Source: Pomphorhynchus laevis
Taxonomy: Eukaryota; Acanthocephala; Palaeacanthocephala; Echinorhynchida; Pomphorhynchidae
Direction: 5' to 3'
NCBI GenBank assembly: GCA_012934845.2
Contig: WNNJ02001791.1
Location: 120,063-184,062, forward strand
Length of the DNA stretch: 64,000 nt
Below the pieces are notes generated by a model. The model was not told the DNA's origin, did no database searches, and saw nothing but the letters and a program-made list of their open reading frames with translations. Both the position numbers and the translations under genes were made by a program. Positions 33,960 through 45,184 of this stretch are shown here, piece after piece; position 1 is the stretch's first letter; each line of letters starts with the position of its first letter.

Positions 33960-36245
33960 GGCAACATTGTAAAACTTAGTTGTAAATAGGTGTTGGTAAG
34001 TGGGCGTCAATTGACATGATCGCTTGTCACTTCGGCTCCATCCATTCCATATTTTATTAGGATATGTAGCGATGATCGCCTTGCACGTAAGGATAATGAA
34101 CATGAACTTGCCAGAACGATTTCGATTTTCTGTCGCAACCAGGATATGACTTCGGTGTGTTTGATGTCTTTCTGTATGCTTATTTTACGTGCTACATATT
34201 GATAAATCTTTGTGCTTGAGGTCCTGCCCCACCTTGGATTGAAAAAATTATTGGACAGAATGTAGCATGTTGTACTACTAAGACACGTTCGCCGTATTTC
34301 GAGATTTTTCGACTATCATGATAAATGTAATTGCTTTGAATGTCTCTCTGCATGCAGCTACGAGCATGAGTGTTAAATACACTGAAGAAACTTCGCTCAA
34401 ATCTGCCTTAAAAAAGACCATCGCATGCGAAGCGAGACGGCCCCGGTTATCTCGACTTGTTGTGCCCCGTGTGAAGTTCTATGTTTCGTTTACAGGCTGA
34501 AGTTGGGGTTCTATGCTAACTCCGTTACAAACAATAGTCTAAGTGTCGGATATAAGGTCTCTTAATTTGCTATGCCTGATTGTCGGAATTGCGCCTGTTG
34601 TCCCCGCATTTGTACTTTGTTGGAACGTTATCGGGGTCCAGTCGTATCTGGCTGCTCGGGCATCTTGGAATTTCTTTTCTTTTACTCGCATACCAAGGTT
34701 TTCAATGGGTGAATTGTTAACCAGGATGGTGCTCCCTTTTTCGATGTGTACATAATTGACTTTCTTGTCTTTTCGTCGGTTCCTGCTATAATTTCGTTTC
34801 TATTATCCTAAAGGTGTTGCGAAGTTTAATTCTTTATTGTAGATAATATAACTTTTTGATTTTCATTACATCGCCGTCTCTTTAAACCATCTAGTATTGG
34901 TTTAAAGAGACGGCATCTAAATATAAAACTTTTTTAGATGGCAGACTTTATTTTAAAGTCTGGCATCTAAATATACCTGCCAGAACTTTCGAGTTGTCAT
35001 ATTCCGTTATGGCTTTATTTCATGAGTCTCTGATGTCCATTCATCCCTATCGTAACGGCAGATAAGTTATCTTCTGAATTTCCTCGCTACATTGCGATAT
35101 CCCTAAAAGTTTGGTCATCAATTTTCCGAATATTGCGTTTCTTAGCGGTATGAAAAGGCTTTGCAAAGTTGGACACGCTCTCTGGATATAAATCCACTTG
35201 TGTTGGAGGGATGTTACTAGAGCTATATAAGCGATTTGTGCTTCTATTTCCGCGATGTGTATTAGTTCTGTCATTTTTGTCTATTTTTCCATTACTTGTC
35301 TATGAATTGGCGTGTTCATATCGTACTCCATAATATGATAATGCCATCGTATACTATTTTTATTTCGGTGCCCCTAAACTTCGATTGTACATGTCCTCTT
35401 TCCGGCTCATGTACAAGAAGTTTACATTTGCGCTCGTTTGGAAGTATCCATACTGTAGCCTTTGCTCCTTTATATATTTTCATAAATCTAACAGGTCGTC
35501 CACTGAACAGGTAAATGTTGCATCGTTGGCATACCAGTGGTTGTCCACACTAGGGAACGTTATTGTATCTCTTTGATCAAGTGTATTGATTCAATCGCAA
35601 ATCCTGTCATTAAAAGGGGATCCCCCTGTGTAACTCTTTCCTTTGCGTGCATAGTTTTACCTCCTACATTGAGGCACGACTTTATTTAATAACAATTGTT
35701 GAGGGCTGTTTTGAGTGTCGGAAGAACATTAGTTACGTTTGGAAGGAGCATAGACGATTAATGAGGTTGAATGCATTCCTCGCGGCTATTTTTTTAGGTT
35801 TTCTGTATAGTATCTTCTGATTGCATGAATAACATCCTCATCCCTGCTCTTTGACCAGCACATAGCTGGGTAGCTCCCGCTATTTCTTGAACATCCATTT
35901 TTACTATATCAAGGATAACATTACCTACAATTATTCTAGCTACCTCGCAAATTCACCGTTTCTTATTTTATAGTGTCGGTGGCTAGGTGTATTGCAAATT
36001 TCACAATGCTTTCGCTCAAAATCTTTTAACTTCCCAAAGGAAGTTAGCATTCTTCTCCACGTCACCGCATCTAATCCTGAAGGTCCAGCTGGTACGTGTG
36101 CTCGAAGTGCTATTCTTTTAATGTCATAAAATAATAATATTTTTTGATATTTTTTTATTTTTTTAAAAGAAAAATGTAATTCATTAAAGTCATAAGAATT
36201 TGTTATGCATGCGAATTCCAGATAGGCCCACTTGCTCGAATGCAC
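33960..36245 (-). mobile_element. RLE LINE, family 1, decayed copy
   Basis: Read on -: HVPAGPSGLDAVTWRRMLTS (36095-36035, RT entry motif), WYANDATFTCSVDDLLDL (about 35550, the YADD site now YAND), then QHKWIYIQRACPTLQSLFIP and ITYLPLR (35200-35050), KKGAPSWLTIHPL (about 34730), and RHSKLRDLISD...VSIEPQLQPVNE (34590-34490, endonuclease entry). The order matches the better copy at 36386-39431. Many stops and shifts are present. AT-rich inserts and two hairpins (34873-34969) interrupt it. Confidence 0.75.
34873..34969. repeat. Two adjacent perfect hairpins
   Basis: GCCGTCTCTTTAAACCA (34873-34889) pairs with 34898-34914. Then AGATG..CAGACTTTA (34936-34950) pairs with TAAAGTCTG..CATCT (34954-34969). 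Both are followed by GGCATCTAAATATA. They sit inside the decayed LINE and are probably a nested small element. Confidence 0.9.
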
Positions 36246-36385
36246 ATTGAATAATAATTTTTATTTAAAAAAATTATTAATTTATTTATTTTTTTTATTT
36301 ATTTATTTTTAAATATATTATTAATTACAACATATGGTTCCCTCAAATGGGCCAATATACATTTAACATTGTTATGTATTATTAT

Positions 36386-39300
36386 TTATTCTAAAACATT
36401 AGAATCATCCATCCGTTCGGATCCACGACTATATGGGTGACCCCTAGTCGACCGGCACCCTCTGATTGCATGTGAGGCAGCACGACACAGCAGCAAACTT
36501 ATGGACCTTCTGAGGCCACACAGGCATTCAGCATAGCTTTTATTCCCACGTGATGAACGCAATCGAGCAATTGTCCTGAGCAAAACCATGGCGTCGGGTC
36601 CCGCAGCACCAGAAGCCGTGAACACCAGCGGCATAAATCTACTCCTTTCGATATCGATGATACGTTCCGCGTATTTTGATCTTTTTCTCGCTTCATGAAA
36701 ATCAAATGCAGCTTTTCTCGTAGACGCACACGATGGAGCAAAATGGTTGAAAACCGTAACGTCAAAGAACGTTCGCTCATATCTGGAGTCAGAAAGCCCA
36801 ATGCAGACGATGTCGAGTCGCGCGTCGTCACTTCGACAAGTGACCCGATGATCAAAACAGTGATCACTATCTACCCGTTGTAATATCGGTTCGAAACCAA
36901 CCCCAGTACACACCTGTGACATTTCGGTGGCCAAGAAATCGCGTAAGGCGTTATGCCTTGTTATTACAACACCTCCTCGCTTGCACGAAAGCAAATGTGG
37001 GAGTTTCGCATCATCACCACACACACTTGTCCTTGGGAATCCCGATAGGGTCAAAGCCATATCGCAACGCAAGAGCATCTCTAAATTCATGTGGACACAA
37101 ATGACTGAATTCAGCTTTCACTGGAACTGCACTAATCCAAGAGGAAGCACCCTGTCCCAGTGCAAATTCCAGGGCTTGATGCATTGAGGCGGGTAAGATT
37201 GATCGAATGTATGCCAAACGCTCATCCACAACTTTTTGTCGTTCTTGATTCAACTCTTTTGTCAAGTTATTCTGAGCATCCCTGAGAAGATCACCTTGTA
37301 GCCCACTATCAAATGTTTTACAAAATTTTTTCGAGCTTTCGAACTCGGTCAAAGCTGCGCTTACTGGATCAACAATGCCCATTCCACCCTTTGAAATTGG
37401 TGACGAAATCAACGCGTGCATAACTGAGTTTAGATCTTGATCGAAAAGTGAGGGAGCCAAACCACTGAATATAGTATCCCGTAAGGACAAATACAGATCC
37501 GTTTCACTTGGTGTCGATCTCATAAAGTGTGTCCATTTCCATTGTATTGACTTATTGAATCCTGAGAAAGCAGCATGGGGATCAAATCGTGATACAGTAG
37601 ATATACGAGAAACAAGCTCAGTCCACTTTAATATTTTAATTTTTGTAATTTCCTTTACAAATTCGCCTGAGCCAATTGGCGCACCAAGCACCTCGATGCC
37701 ATCGAACCGTGTCTCAATGTCTGCGGGAAGTGGATACACCCCTTCGGATTGCGGATGAAGGAGCATCTTGGTTTTGCTAGGGTTCACATTATATCCGAAT
37801 TTTGGTCCTTGGATTTGGAGAAGTTGCCATACACGCGACAGATCCTCAGGCAAACCTACAAAATTCGCATCGTAAGCAAACCAACGCTGAACAATGTTTG
37901 GCACGACTTGCTTGATCATACTTACCAATGGTAAGGATGCCATTGCGAAGGCAGCCATGGCTAAGGGATCTCCCTGGGTTACTCCCTCGCACGATGCTAA
38001 AGATCCACCACCAAGTACCAGTTCTGCGTCGCCCGCATAAATGTTAGATAAGGACTGTGCTAGCCCAGGGCAAGTGTGTTTGATATTGTGTAGCATAACA
38101 TTTCGATTGACAGAGTTGAACGCATTCTTAGCGTCGACAGCGAGAACTCCATAGCTCTGGTTAGAAGAATACGTATCGCGAAGCGAGTGAATCGCAAAAT
38201 CGATCCCATTTCGCTGGGATGCTCAAAGTTGGACAATCCCGGCTACGTCTTGAAGATAATCTTTGACGCAGGACAATATGGTTTTACTGACAATGCGGCG
38301 AACAACCTCTGATACACCAATCGGTCTAATTTTCCCATTATTCTTTGGTATTGATATCAACCGGCAAGCAGTAAACGCCTCTAACATCCGAGGGCTGAGT
38401 TGAATAGTGCTAAGGCTCACTGCAAAATTTGCCAAAGCATCCGCTAGAGCCTTGGAATGCACGGAGAAGCTATTCAAGAGTTGTCTCCAAGCCATCGCAT
38501 CCAGCCCTGATGGGCCAGCTCCACCTGAGGTTTTGTTGGCCGCTCAGATAATAGCTTCCCCATCTATGACAGAGAAGAGCGAAGGATGATGCTCTCTAAC
38601 ATTCGGCAAATCTCGTTGTAATAAAGCGGACGCATCAGCATCTGCGGCTGTTGGGTGTAGATTCTGCAGGTGTTCACGTACAGTCAAACCATCGACAATC
38701 GAATCAGGATCTAGAATGCTCGACTGTTGGTTCTCTTCCAATATGGCAGTCGCCACTGACAGCTTTCCACTTGTGACCAACTTGACATAGCGCTTTATCC
38801 AATCATCAGTACGTGGGCTCGAACGCATAGGCATGCAACGTCGCTGTAATATTCTTGCCTCATTGAAAACATCGACGAATCTGCCATTTTTCCATAGTCT
38901 GATTCTGCGATCCAGTGCTTTACGGATCTCGGACACCTTTCTAGATGGAAGACGTTGCAAAACGCACCGGGACAAAATAGTGGCCTTTTTAAGTGCAAAC
39001 ATATCATGGTTATCAGCTTCGGCTGCAATCTGATAGAGGCTAGCAAGCATTTCAAGGAATTCATTCGACGCAGTACATCTTGGGAGTCGCATCGCACTAG
39101 GCCTCCATTGTATCCCCACATCATAAATCGCCTGAAGTGAAAAAGACTGCCTATCAACAGGGTCGTGCAAGTTATCTACAATTGGATTATCAGTTGTCCG
39201 TGTACTGCCACTATCAGTAAGGGGATTCAAATCCGCCACTCTACCTACTGGTTCAGCAGCAGAGATTAAACACACTGTCTGAGGTCCAATATGCACGCTA

Positions 39301-39431
39301 TTGTTACATGCAGGTGCACGGCAATTAACGCAAGGAGCTCCTGCCTTCGCACATTTGCAACCTTTGCACTTTGCTGATGGACCATTACATCCACAGCATA
39401 GCCTCTGGTTAGACGGTATTCCTTTGGGCAT
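36386..39431 (-). mobile_element. RLE-type non-LTR retrotransposon, nearly full length
   Basis: N-terminus at 39431: MPKGIPSNQRLCCGCNGPSA followed by a Cys cluster (CKGCKCAKAGAPCVNC), then a helical region. RT begins GGAGPSGLDAMAWRQLLNSF (38526), then CRLISIPKNNGKIRPIG, VDAKNAFNSVNR, EGVTQGDPLAM; the catalytic YADD is changed to FAYD (about 37870). Then GASSWISAVPVKAE, a zinc motif and the endonuclease (LLSCKRGG, RHNALRDFLATEM, SDDARLDI, RTFFDVTVFNHFAPS). Breaks seen: TGA near 38547, TGA near 38222, and a frame change near 37020. About 1000 codons remain readable. It is likely of the Utopia/NeSL-like grade, which carries a restriction-like endonuclease rather than APE. It is markedly GC-richer than its flanks, suggesting a fairly recent insertion. 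Confidence 0.88.
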
Positions 39432-39540
39432 ACAAGGCGACGTTCAATTGTTAGTTTCGATTGTCTTTGTGTCACAAAGTAAGTTGTAATCTTCCGCGCG
39501 AGTGCTCAACCCGGGAGGTACCCTGGGTGTACGACCTTAC

Positions 39541-39680
39541 GTCCTCTGAAACGCAGTCCTCTGAAACGCGGTCCTCTGAAACGCAGTCCTCTGAAACGCG
39601 GTCCTCTGAAACGCAGTCCTCTGAAACGCAGTCCTCTGAAACGCGGTCCTCTGAAACGCAGTCCTCTGAAACGCAGTCTG
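39541..39680. repeat. 15-bp minisatellite, nine copies
   Basis: GTCCTCTGAAACGC(A/G) repeats exactly nine times. The last base alternates A,G,A,G,A,A,G,A,A and nothing else varies. It lies 110 bases 5' of the LINE start on -, so it may belong to that element's 5' UTR. Confidence 0.97.
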
Positions 39681-39904
39681 TATATTTTAAGTATTTATCC
39701 TTGTAATTTGCTAGAACAGTTATAAATTTTCTTTGTAATAATAATCTGAGTTTATTTATTAATTAAATATATTAGCCGTCATGCGCGAATAGGATTATAA
39801 AAATAGACGAAGAAACACGATGAAGTGTCAATGAATAAGTGTACAAAGCGTTTAATTCACAGGAGGATAGATTCGAATATCGTAAACTGAAAAATAATAA
39901 ATTA

Positions 39905-40885
39905 AACATTCAAGTTTCGAGGGAATAGCTTGCTCATAACGAGTATTAAAATCCCCACATATAATTATATGTTTTGATGATTCAAAAATTGATTCAAATT
40001 GAGTGAGTTAGTCAATAATATCGCATACTGCAAAAGTCGGATTAATGTAACACCCAATAATCACAATCATGGGAGTATTCACCACTAACACCGAGGTCGA
40101 ATGAATTTGAGAAAATTGATAATATGCTTTACTTAGCCCTATAAGAATCCCACCCACAGGGCATCCCCTATGTTGAATTAATGCAATATTTTCAACTGTA
40201 TATATTGAGTTAAGAGTGGAATTAGACGTGACCAATGTTTCAAGCAATATTACGGCATCAAATTGCTGGATACCCAAATTTAAGAGATATTGTGGCCATT
40301 CAATGTTAAACAAAATAATTATTATAGTAGTCAGTGAACAGTTCTAACGAACTTCAGTATACCCATGTTCTCGAACTTGACATTCTTTTGAGGAAGAACA
40401 TTCTACTAACTGTCATATTGTATTCAATTTTGAAGTTAACTTAAGGATCATACCGTTGCAAATAAATAATCTGGTAAAAGACTGCGTTACTCGAACCTCT
40501 TTTAATTTCTGTCTGAGTATATGTTCCTTCTTTCTGTCACGTGTATTCAGATTTGGAATAATGAAGACCTCACTAAACTGAACAGAATCTGTAAATTGAT
40601 ACTTATGTCTCAATATCCTCTGAACCAAATCTTCAGTCAGAGTTGCTTTCAACCAGAGAGGCGATTGATCAGATTTCAAAGGTAACCTTGTAATCTCTTG
40701 ATATCGTCTTGGCTAAGAACTATTCCTATATCTTTAGCTACTCGAATAACACTATTCATGTCATCACCTACATTCGGTAAATCTAATAGAATAATGTTTC
40801 TTTCTCTAAAAGCCGTATCACTGATTGATTTCAAAACGCTTAATTTCATGTACCCATTAAGATTGAATGACGTAGTATAAGGAAT
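39905..40885 (-). mobile_element. LINE fragment: ORF1p-like end plus APE endonuclease
   Basis: On -: RERNIILLDLPNVGDDMNSV and IRVAKDIGIVLSQDDIKRL (40810-40710), typical of the N-terminal part of invertebrate LINE ORF1 proteins. Next SPLWLKATLTEDLVQRILRH...LRQKLKEVRVTQSFTRLFIC (40665-40440), the ORF1 nucleic-acid-binding tail. Then the endonuclease: FDAVILLETLV (40255), HRGCPVGGILIG, and IIICGDFNTR (about 39955). RT is missing. The fragment is cut off on the side facing the RLE LINE. Confidence 0.7.
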
Positions 40886-41079
40886 TGACAGAAGTAGTAT
40901 AGTAAATAATAAAAACTATATTATAATAATCCGATTAGACGCAAGCCAAGAAGTCACAGTGATAAAAGGAATAAGAAAAATATACTTAAAAATACTAAAA
41001 AAGATATGTATATATGAGCACTCAAAAATATTAAAACTTTTACGAGATCATGTAAATGTAAGACCACAACAATTTCTTG

Positions 41080-44000
41080 ACAAAAAAAACAATTAATATA
41101 CAAGATTTTTCCTGTCAACCACTGGTCCGGCTATCTGGTCGTGGAGGCAGTGCACGAACCAAACTGCTCCAGACATCGCGATCCTGGGCAATAAACAGAG
41201 TTCTCTTTCAGATAGCCCAAGGCAGTCTTCGCCAGTTTCGAGATTTAATCTCTCTACCGGTATCAAGGTCTACCTCGAGGTCTTCCTCCAGCAAGTACGG
41301 TTTGGAAACCCTCCGAGGAAGGCGATCCCAAGACATCTTCAGGAAGTGTCCTCAGGACGTGTCTCAGCTGTTTTTCTTCGATGTGGAAAGCAACGACTCT
41401 AGTTCGAGTCATCCCGAATGACCGAATTCCTAACTTTATCTATAAGGCTAAGACCGGCCACACTGCGAAGGAACCTCATTTCGGTTGCCTGTATCCGAGA
41501 TATTATCTTTTAAGTCATAACCCAAAGCTCATGACCATAGGTTAAGATAGAAACTAAGATTGAATGCTAAATCAAAAGCTTCACCAGAATACTCAACTCC
41601 CGCTTCACCACGACAGACCTGTACAAAGAATGCATTGCTGCGTTAGCTGAACAAATCCGCTTATCAATATCCTTGATGTTCCTGCCGTCTCTCGAGAACA
41701 ATACCCTAAGAGACTTGAAATCTTACACATCAGGAAGAACCTTTTATCCTATCCGGATTCACATTGTCACCTGAATCCGAGACGAACACATAGAGACAGT
41801 ATTAGAGGTACTAGCCAACATCCTTGCCGCTTGGCATTCCATCGTGAATTGATCTAGTAGGTATTGCAGGTTTTCAGGACAAGAAGCCAACAAAACAATG
41901 TCATCTGCAAAACGCAGAGATTATATCCTGATGGAACCGAACTGAAGACCGACATCCGTCAGAGCAGCCCGTCTCAACATTTGTCCATATAAACAAGGAA
42001 CAATAGTAGATACAAATGACAACCCTGACAAAGCCCAACGCCTACTGGAAATGATTCAGACTTCCTACCTAGAACACGGACACAATTTATACTTTGTTCA
42101 TATAGAGAAGCGATAGCTACCCGAAGATAGTGTGGTACTTCATATTTCCCTAGTACCTCCCACAACCTCTCTCGCAGAACTCGGTCGAGCGCCTTCTCCA
42201 AATCTACAAAACACATGTAGACCAGTTGAGCGAACTCCCAAGACCGTTCAAGGATAGTTAAGAGAGTAAAGAGCGGATCCGTTGTTCCACGACCTGGACG
42301 AAAGCTGCATTGTTCCTATTGCAACTGTCCCTCAATTATAGGACGTATCCTTAACTCAAGAATCTTAGCAAATAGCTTACCAGTTTGGCTAAGAAGAGTG
42401 ATACCCCGATAATTGGAACATACTATTCGGTCATCTTTCTTAAAGATCGGTACCATCATCCCAGTTCGCCACTCACTAGGAACCTTGTCCGACTTCAATG
42501 CAACATTGAAGATCCGTGTTAGCCACTTCATATAAACAAAGTCGAGAGTCTTTAAAGCTTCAGGTCGAATCTTGTCTACTCCAGAAGACTTGCCATTACG
42601 AAGTTTTTTAAAAACAGCAATGACATCTTCCAAAGAGATGAGCTCTTCCGTTTGTTCTAAAGGATCTACTTCTACACGAGGAGGCATATCCATCGGATTG
42701 AGGATACTCCTAAAATGCTTTTTTCAACAACCAAGAATTTCTTCAATGTCAGTCAGCATAGATACTCTCTTGTCATAGACAGTTTGATGAGTTTTCTGCA
42801 TTCCAACACGAAGGTTCCTGATCGTTTTCCAGCACGATCAGGAACGAAACTGATCTATAATCAAGTTCTAAGTGATCTCGAAACTTCTCTTAAGCCGCCT
42901 TCTTTGCTTCATTAACTGCTCGAGCTGAAGCTCTCTTGGCCCTTCGGTACTTGTCTACAGCTTCCACAGATTTATCTGACAAAGTTGCCTTATAAGCAAG
43001 CTTCTTCTGTTGGACAAAATCTTTAACTGTTGGTGTCCATCAAGCAGTTCGAGTATTTCCTTTGCAACAAGCACCTAATGCCTTCGAGACACAACTTTTA
43101 ACAGTTGCTTTGCGAGGATCTGAACATCTCCCATGCCAGATCAATGCTTTTCACCTCTTCTGGCAACCGAGAGAAGTCCTCCTGGATGTAGCCAGAAAAA
43201 ATGTTCTTTAGCAGAAACATCTGCTAGACGCTCTCAGCACGCCCTCACATAACGTTTGGGTTTAACAGGCTTGTTTAGCATCCGATTCGGCCATCGAATT
43301 TTACTAATACAAGGTAGCGATCGGTTGACCGATCAGCCCCTCTTTTCACATGAGTGTCCACAATATAACGTCCTAGATCAGATGAAACGATTTAAAAATC
43401 GATGATTGATCTTTGACTTAGAGAATCCTGATGCAATGTGCATCTATGAATCTCCTTATGTTCAAGCATGGTGTTGGTTATGCACAAATTGTTACGAGAA
43501 CAAAAGTGTAATAATTCAATACTACTCGCATTCAGATCAGAGGAGTCCGTTTCTCCCCAACACTTACTTCCAAGTGCTAATGTCGCTACCAACATGAGCA
43601 TTGAATTCACCCACTAGAACAAGATAATCTTCAATAGGAGTACTATCAAACAGAGCCTGAAGATCTTCCACGAAGGCTGCGTATACCGAGATAATGGTAG
43701 GAGCATACACACAACAGTAATCCCCTTTCCATATTTAACTAAAAGTCACAGAGACGCCAGCATTTCGTTCACTGGGTTAAACTTCTCTACCACGAACGAC
43801 AACCGGGGACTTGTAAGTATCTCTACACCCGCATGTCGTCGCTTTCCGTTAGTAACTCCCGAATAGTTCAAGGTCCAACCTTGATCCAAAAGTTTGGTTC
43901 CAGTTCCAGAATAGTGAAGAGAAGTCACTCCGACTTTTTCGAGACCGAAGCGAACCATCCCTTTAACTAATTTTGGTTCCTTTCCTGTCAGCGAAATGAC

Positions 44001-44470
44001 ATTCCACGTTCCTACATGAAAGCTAGTCCGCTTTGAATGTTGATGCCTCTTTCGCTGTCTCCGTACAACTGCCTGGTCACACGTCACCCGACAATGAAAA
44101 CTCGTCCGGTCAGTGATGAGTTGACCATTGTTCTTCACACTTGATTTATGTTTTGTAAATTTGTTGCTTGGCATTTTCATTGTCTTGATTTGTTTATTCG
44201 GCTATATCCCGTTCCCAATATCCTTTGATGATTCAACATCGCTACTGTAAGAAAACAGGCTAACGTGACTCTCTTCCGCCTTTTCGTTCATTGTTTAATC
44301 CGCCGCTGGAGTCATAGGAGGGATCTGAGTAGTCTATGAAAAGACTATCCCTACGGCTGATGCAAACCGGACAATTATTTAGCCGTTGATCGACGAATGT
44401 CGAACATACGTCGCCTGGGCCGCTCAACAAAAAGGCTAATTGGCAATAGGTGCCAGTTTTATACTAAATC
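41080..44470 (-). mobile_element. RTE-clade (Rex3-like) LINE, near full length
   Basis: On -: endonuclease start FHVGTWNVISLTGKEPKLVK (44030), SGTGTKLLDQGWTLNYSGVT; later LCITNTMLEHKEIHRCTLHQ and RSIIDF (43480-43392). RT: KLRNGKSSGVDKIRPEALK (42610), SNYRGITLLSQTGKLFAKIL (42410), VDLEKALDRVLRERLWEVLG (42205), and RFADDIVLLAS (about 41910), so the catalytic FADD is intact. The tail has GGRPRGRP (41285) followed by remnants of the usual RD(Y/W).SRLA end with stops. 5' UTR runs to about 44470. Several frame changes and stops break both domains. The match is to RTE elements whose endonuclease is often annotated as craniofacial development protein 2-like. Confidence 0.85.
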
Positions 44471-44618
44471 AACTTTCACCTGGCGGTCCGTAAATTGAAA
44501 AAGTTTTTCTAAATAAATTATTTGTGAAAAAAAGATTAATTGAAGAATAATATTAACCATGTAATTTATTAATCTATTTATCTAAAAATAGATTAATGTT
44601 AATATTATATTAATCAAT

Positions 44619-44700
44619 TAATAGAGTAATAAAGTTATATGATTAATCTATTAATAGGGTAATATGATTAATCTATTAATAGAGTAATATGATTAATCTT
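44619..44700 (+). repeat. 25-bp tandem repeat, about three copies
   Basis: GATTAATCTATTAATAGRGT plus AATAT recurs at 44641, 44666 and, partially, 44691. Confidence 0.8.
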
Positions 44701-45120
44701 TGACTTGGAATTAATTGAAATAGTAAATTAAGGAAAATGATATCAAATGGGTATAAATATGGATTAAATAAGAATAATAAAAATACAATTTACAAATTGT
44801 TATATAATTACTTAAATTTCTACTTTGTTAAATTTGGTAAGCTGATTAGTGAAAACTTAAATGTATCAAAGATAAACATTTGGGAAACTCATATATTAGA
44901 AAAAAATTAAAAAATGAAAATTAGGAGCAATTATAAAATGAAAGATTTAATTAATAAAAATATGTATTTAGAACTTACTAAATTAAAGGATAACAATATG
45001 ATAACAACTATTGATAAAGCCGGTAATAATTTTGACTCCATATACAAAAATGTTATTACTTTAATAATTTTTAGATTAAATTTTTTTACAATTATTATGA
45101 TTAGATTACTTTTTGAAAGG
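44700..45120 (+). mobile_element. Penelope-like element fragment (N-terminal RT region)
   Basis: The sequence parallels 49440-49760. The frame reads KDLINKNMYLELTKLKDNNM and ITTIDKAGNNF (44943-45035), the '...L.KL+.+.DIVI.+ADKG.N' entry motif of Penelope-like RTs with ITTIDKAGN in place of the usual I..ADKG. It is cut short by the 3' end of the L2-like LINE. Confidence 0.6.
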
Positions 45121-45184
45121 AAAGTTTTTTAATGTGGCAAATGCACAAAGACTGTGTGCTTACAAGCCTACAAAAGCGAAACAG

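Noticed and set aside
39541-39680. CRISPR-like direct repeats
   Set aside because: The units are contiguous with no spacers, and the DNA is eukaryotic.
39461-39706. Open + frame with SSETQ/SSETR pentapeptide repeats
   Set aside because: It is only the translation of a 15-bp minisatellite with no conserved protein context.
41077-41421. + strand frame of 114 codons
   Set aside because: It is antisense to the RTE C-terminal tail with its GGRPRGRP motif on -.
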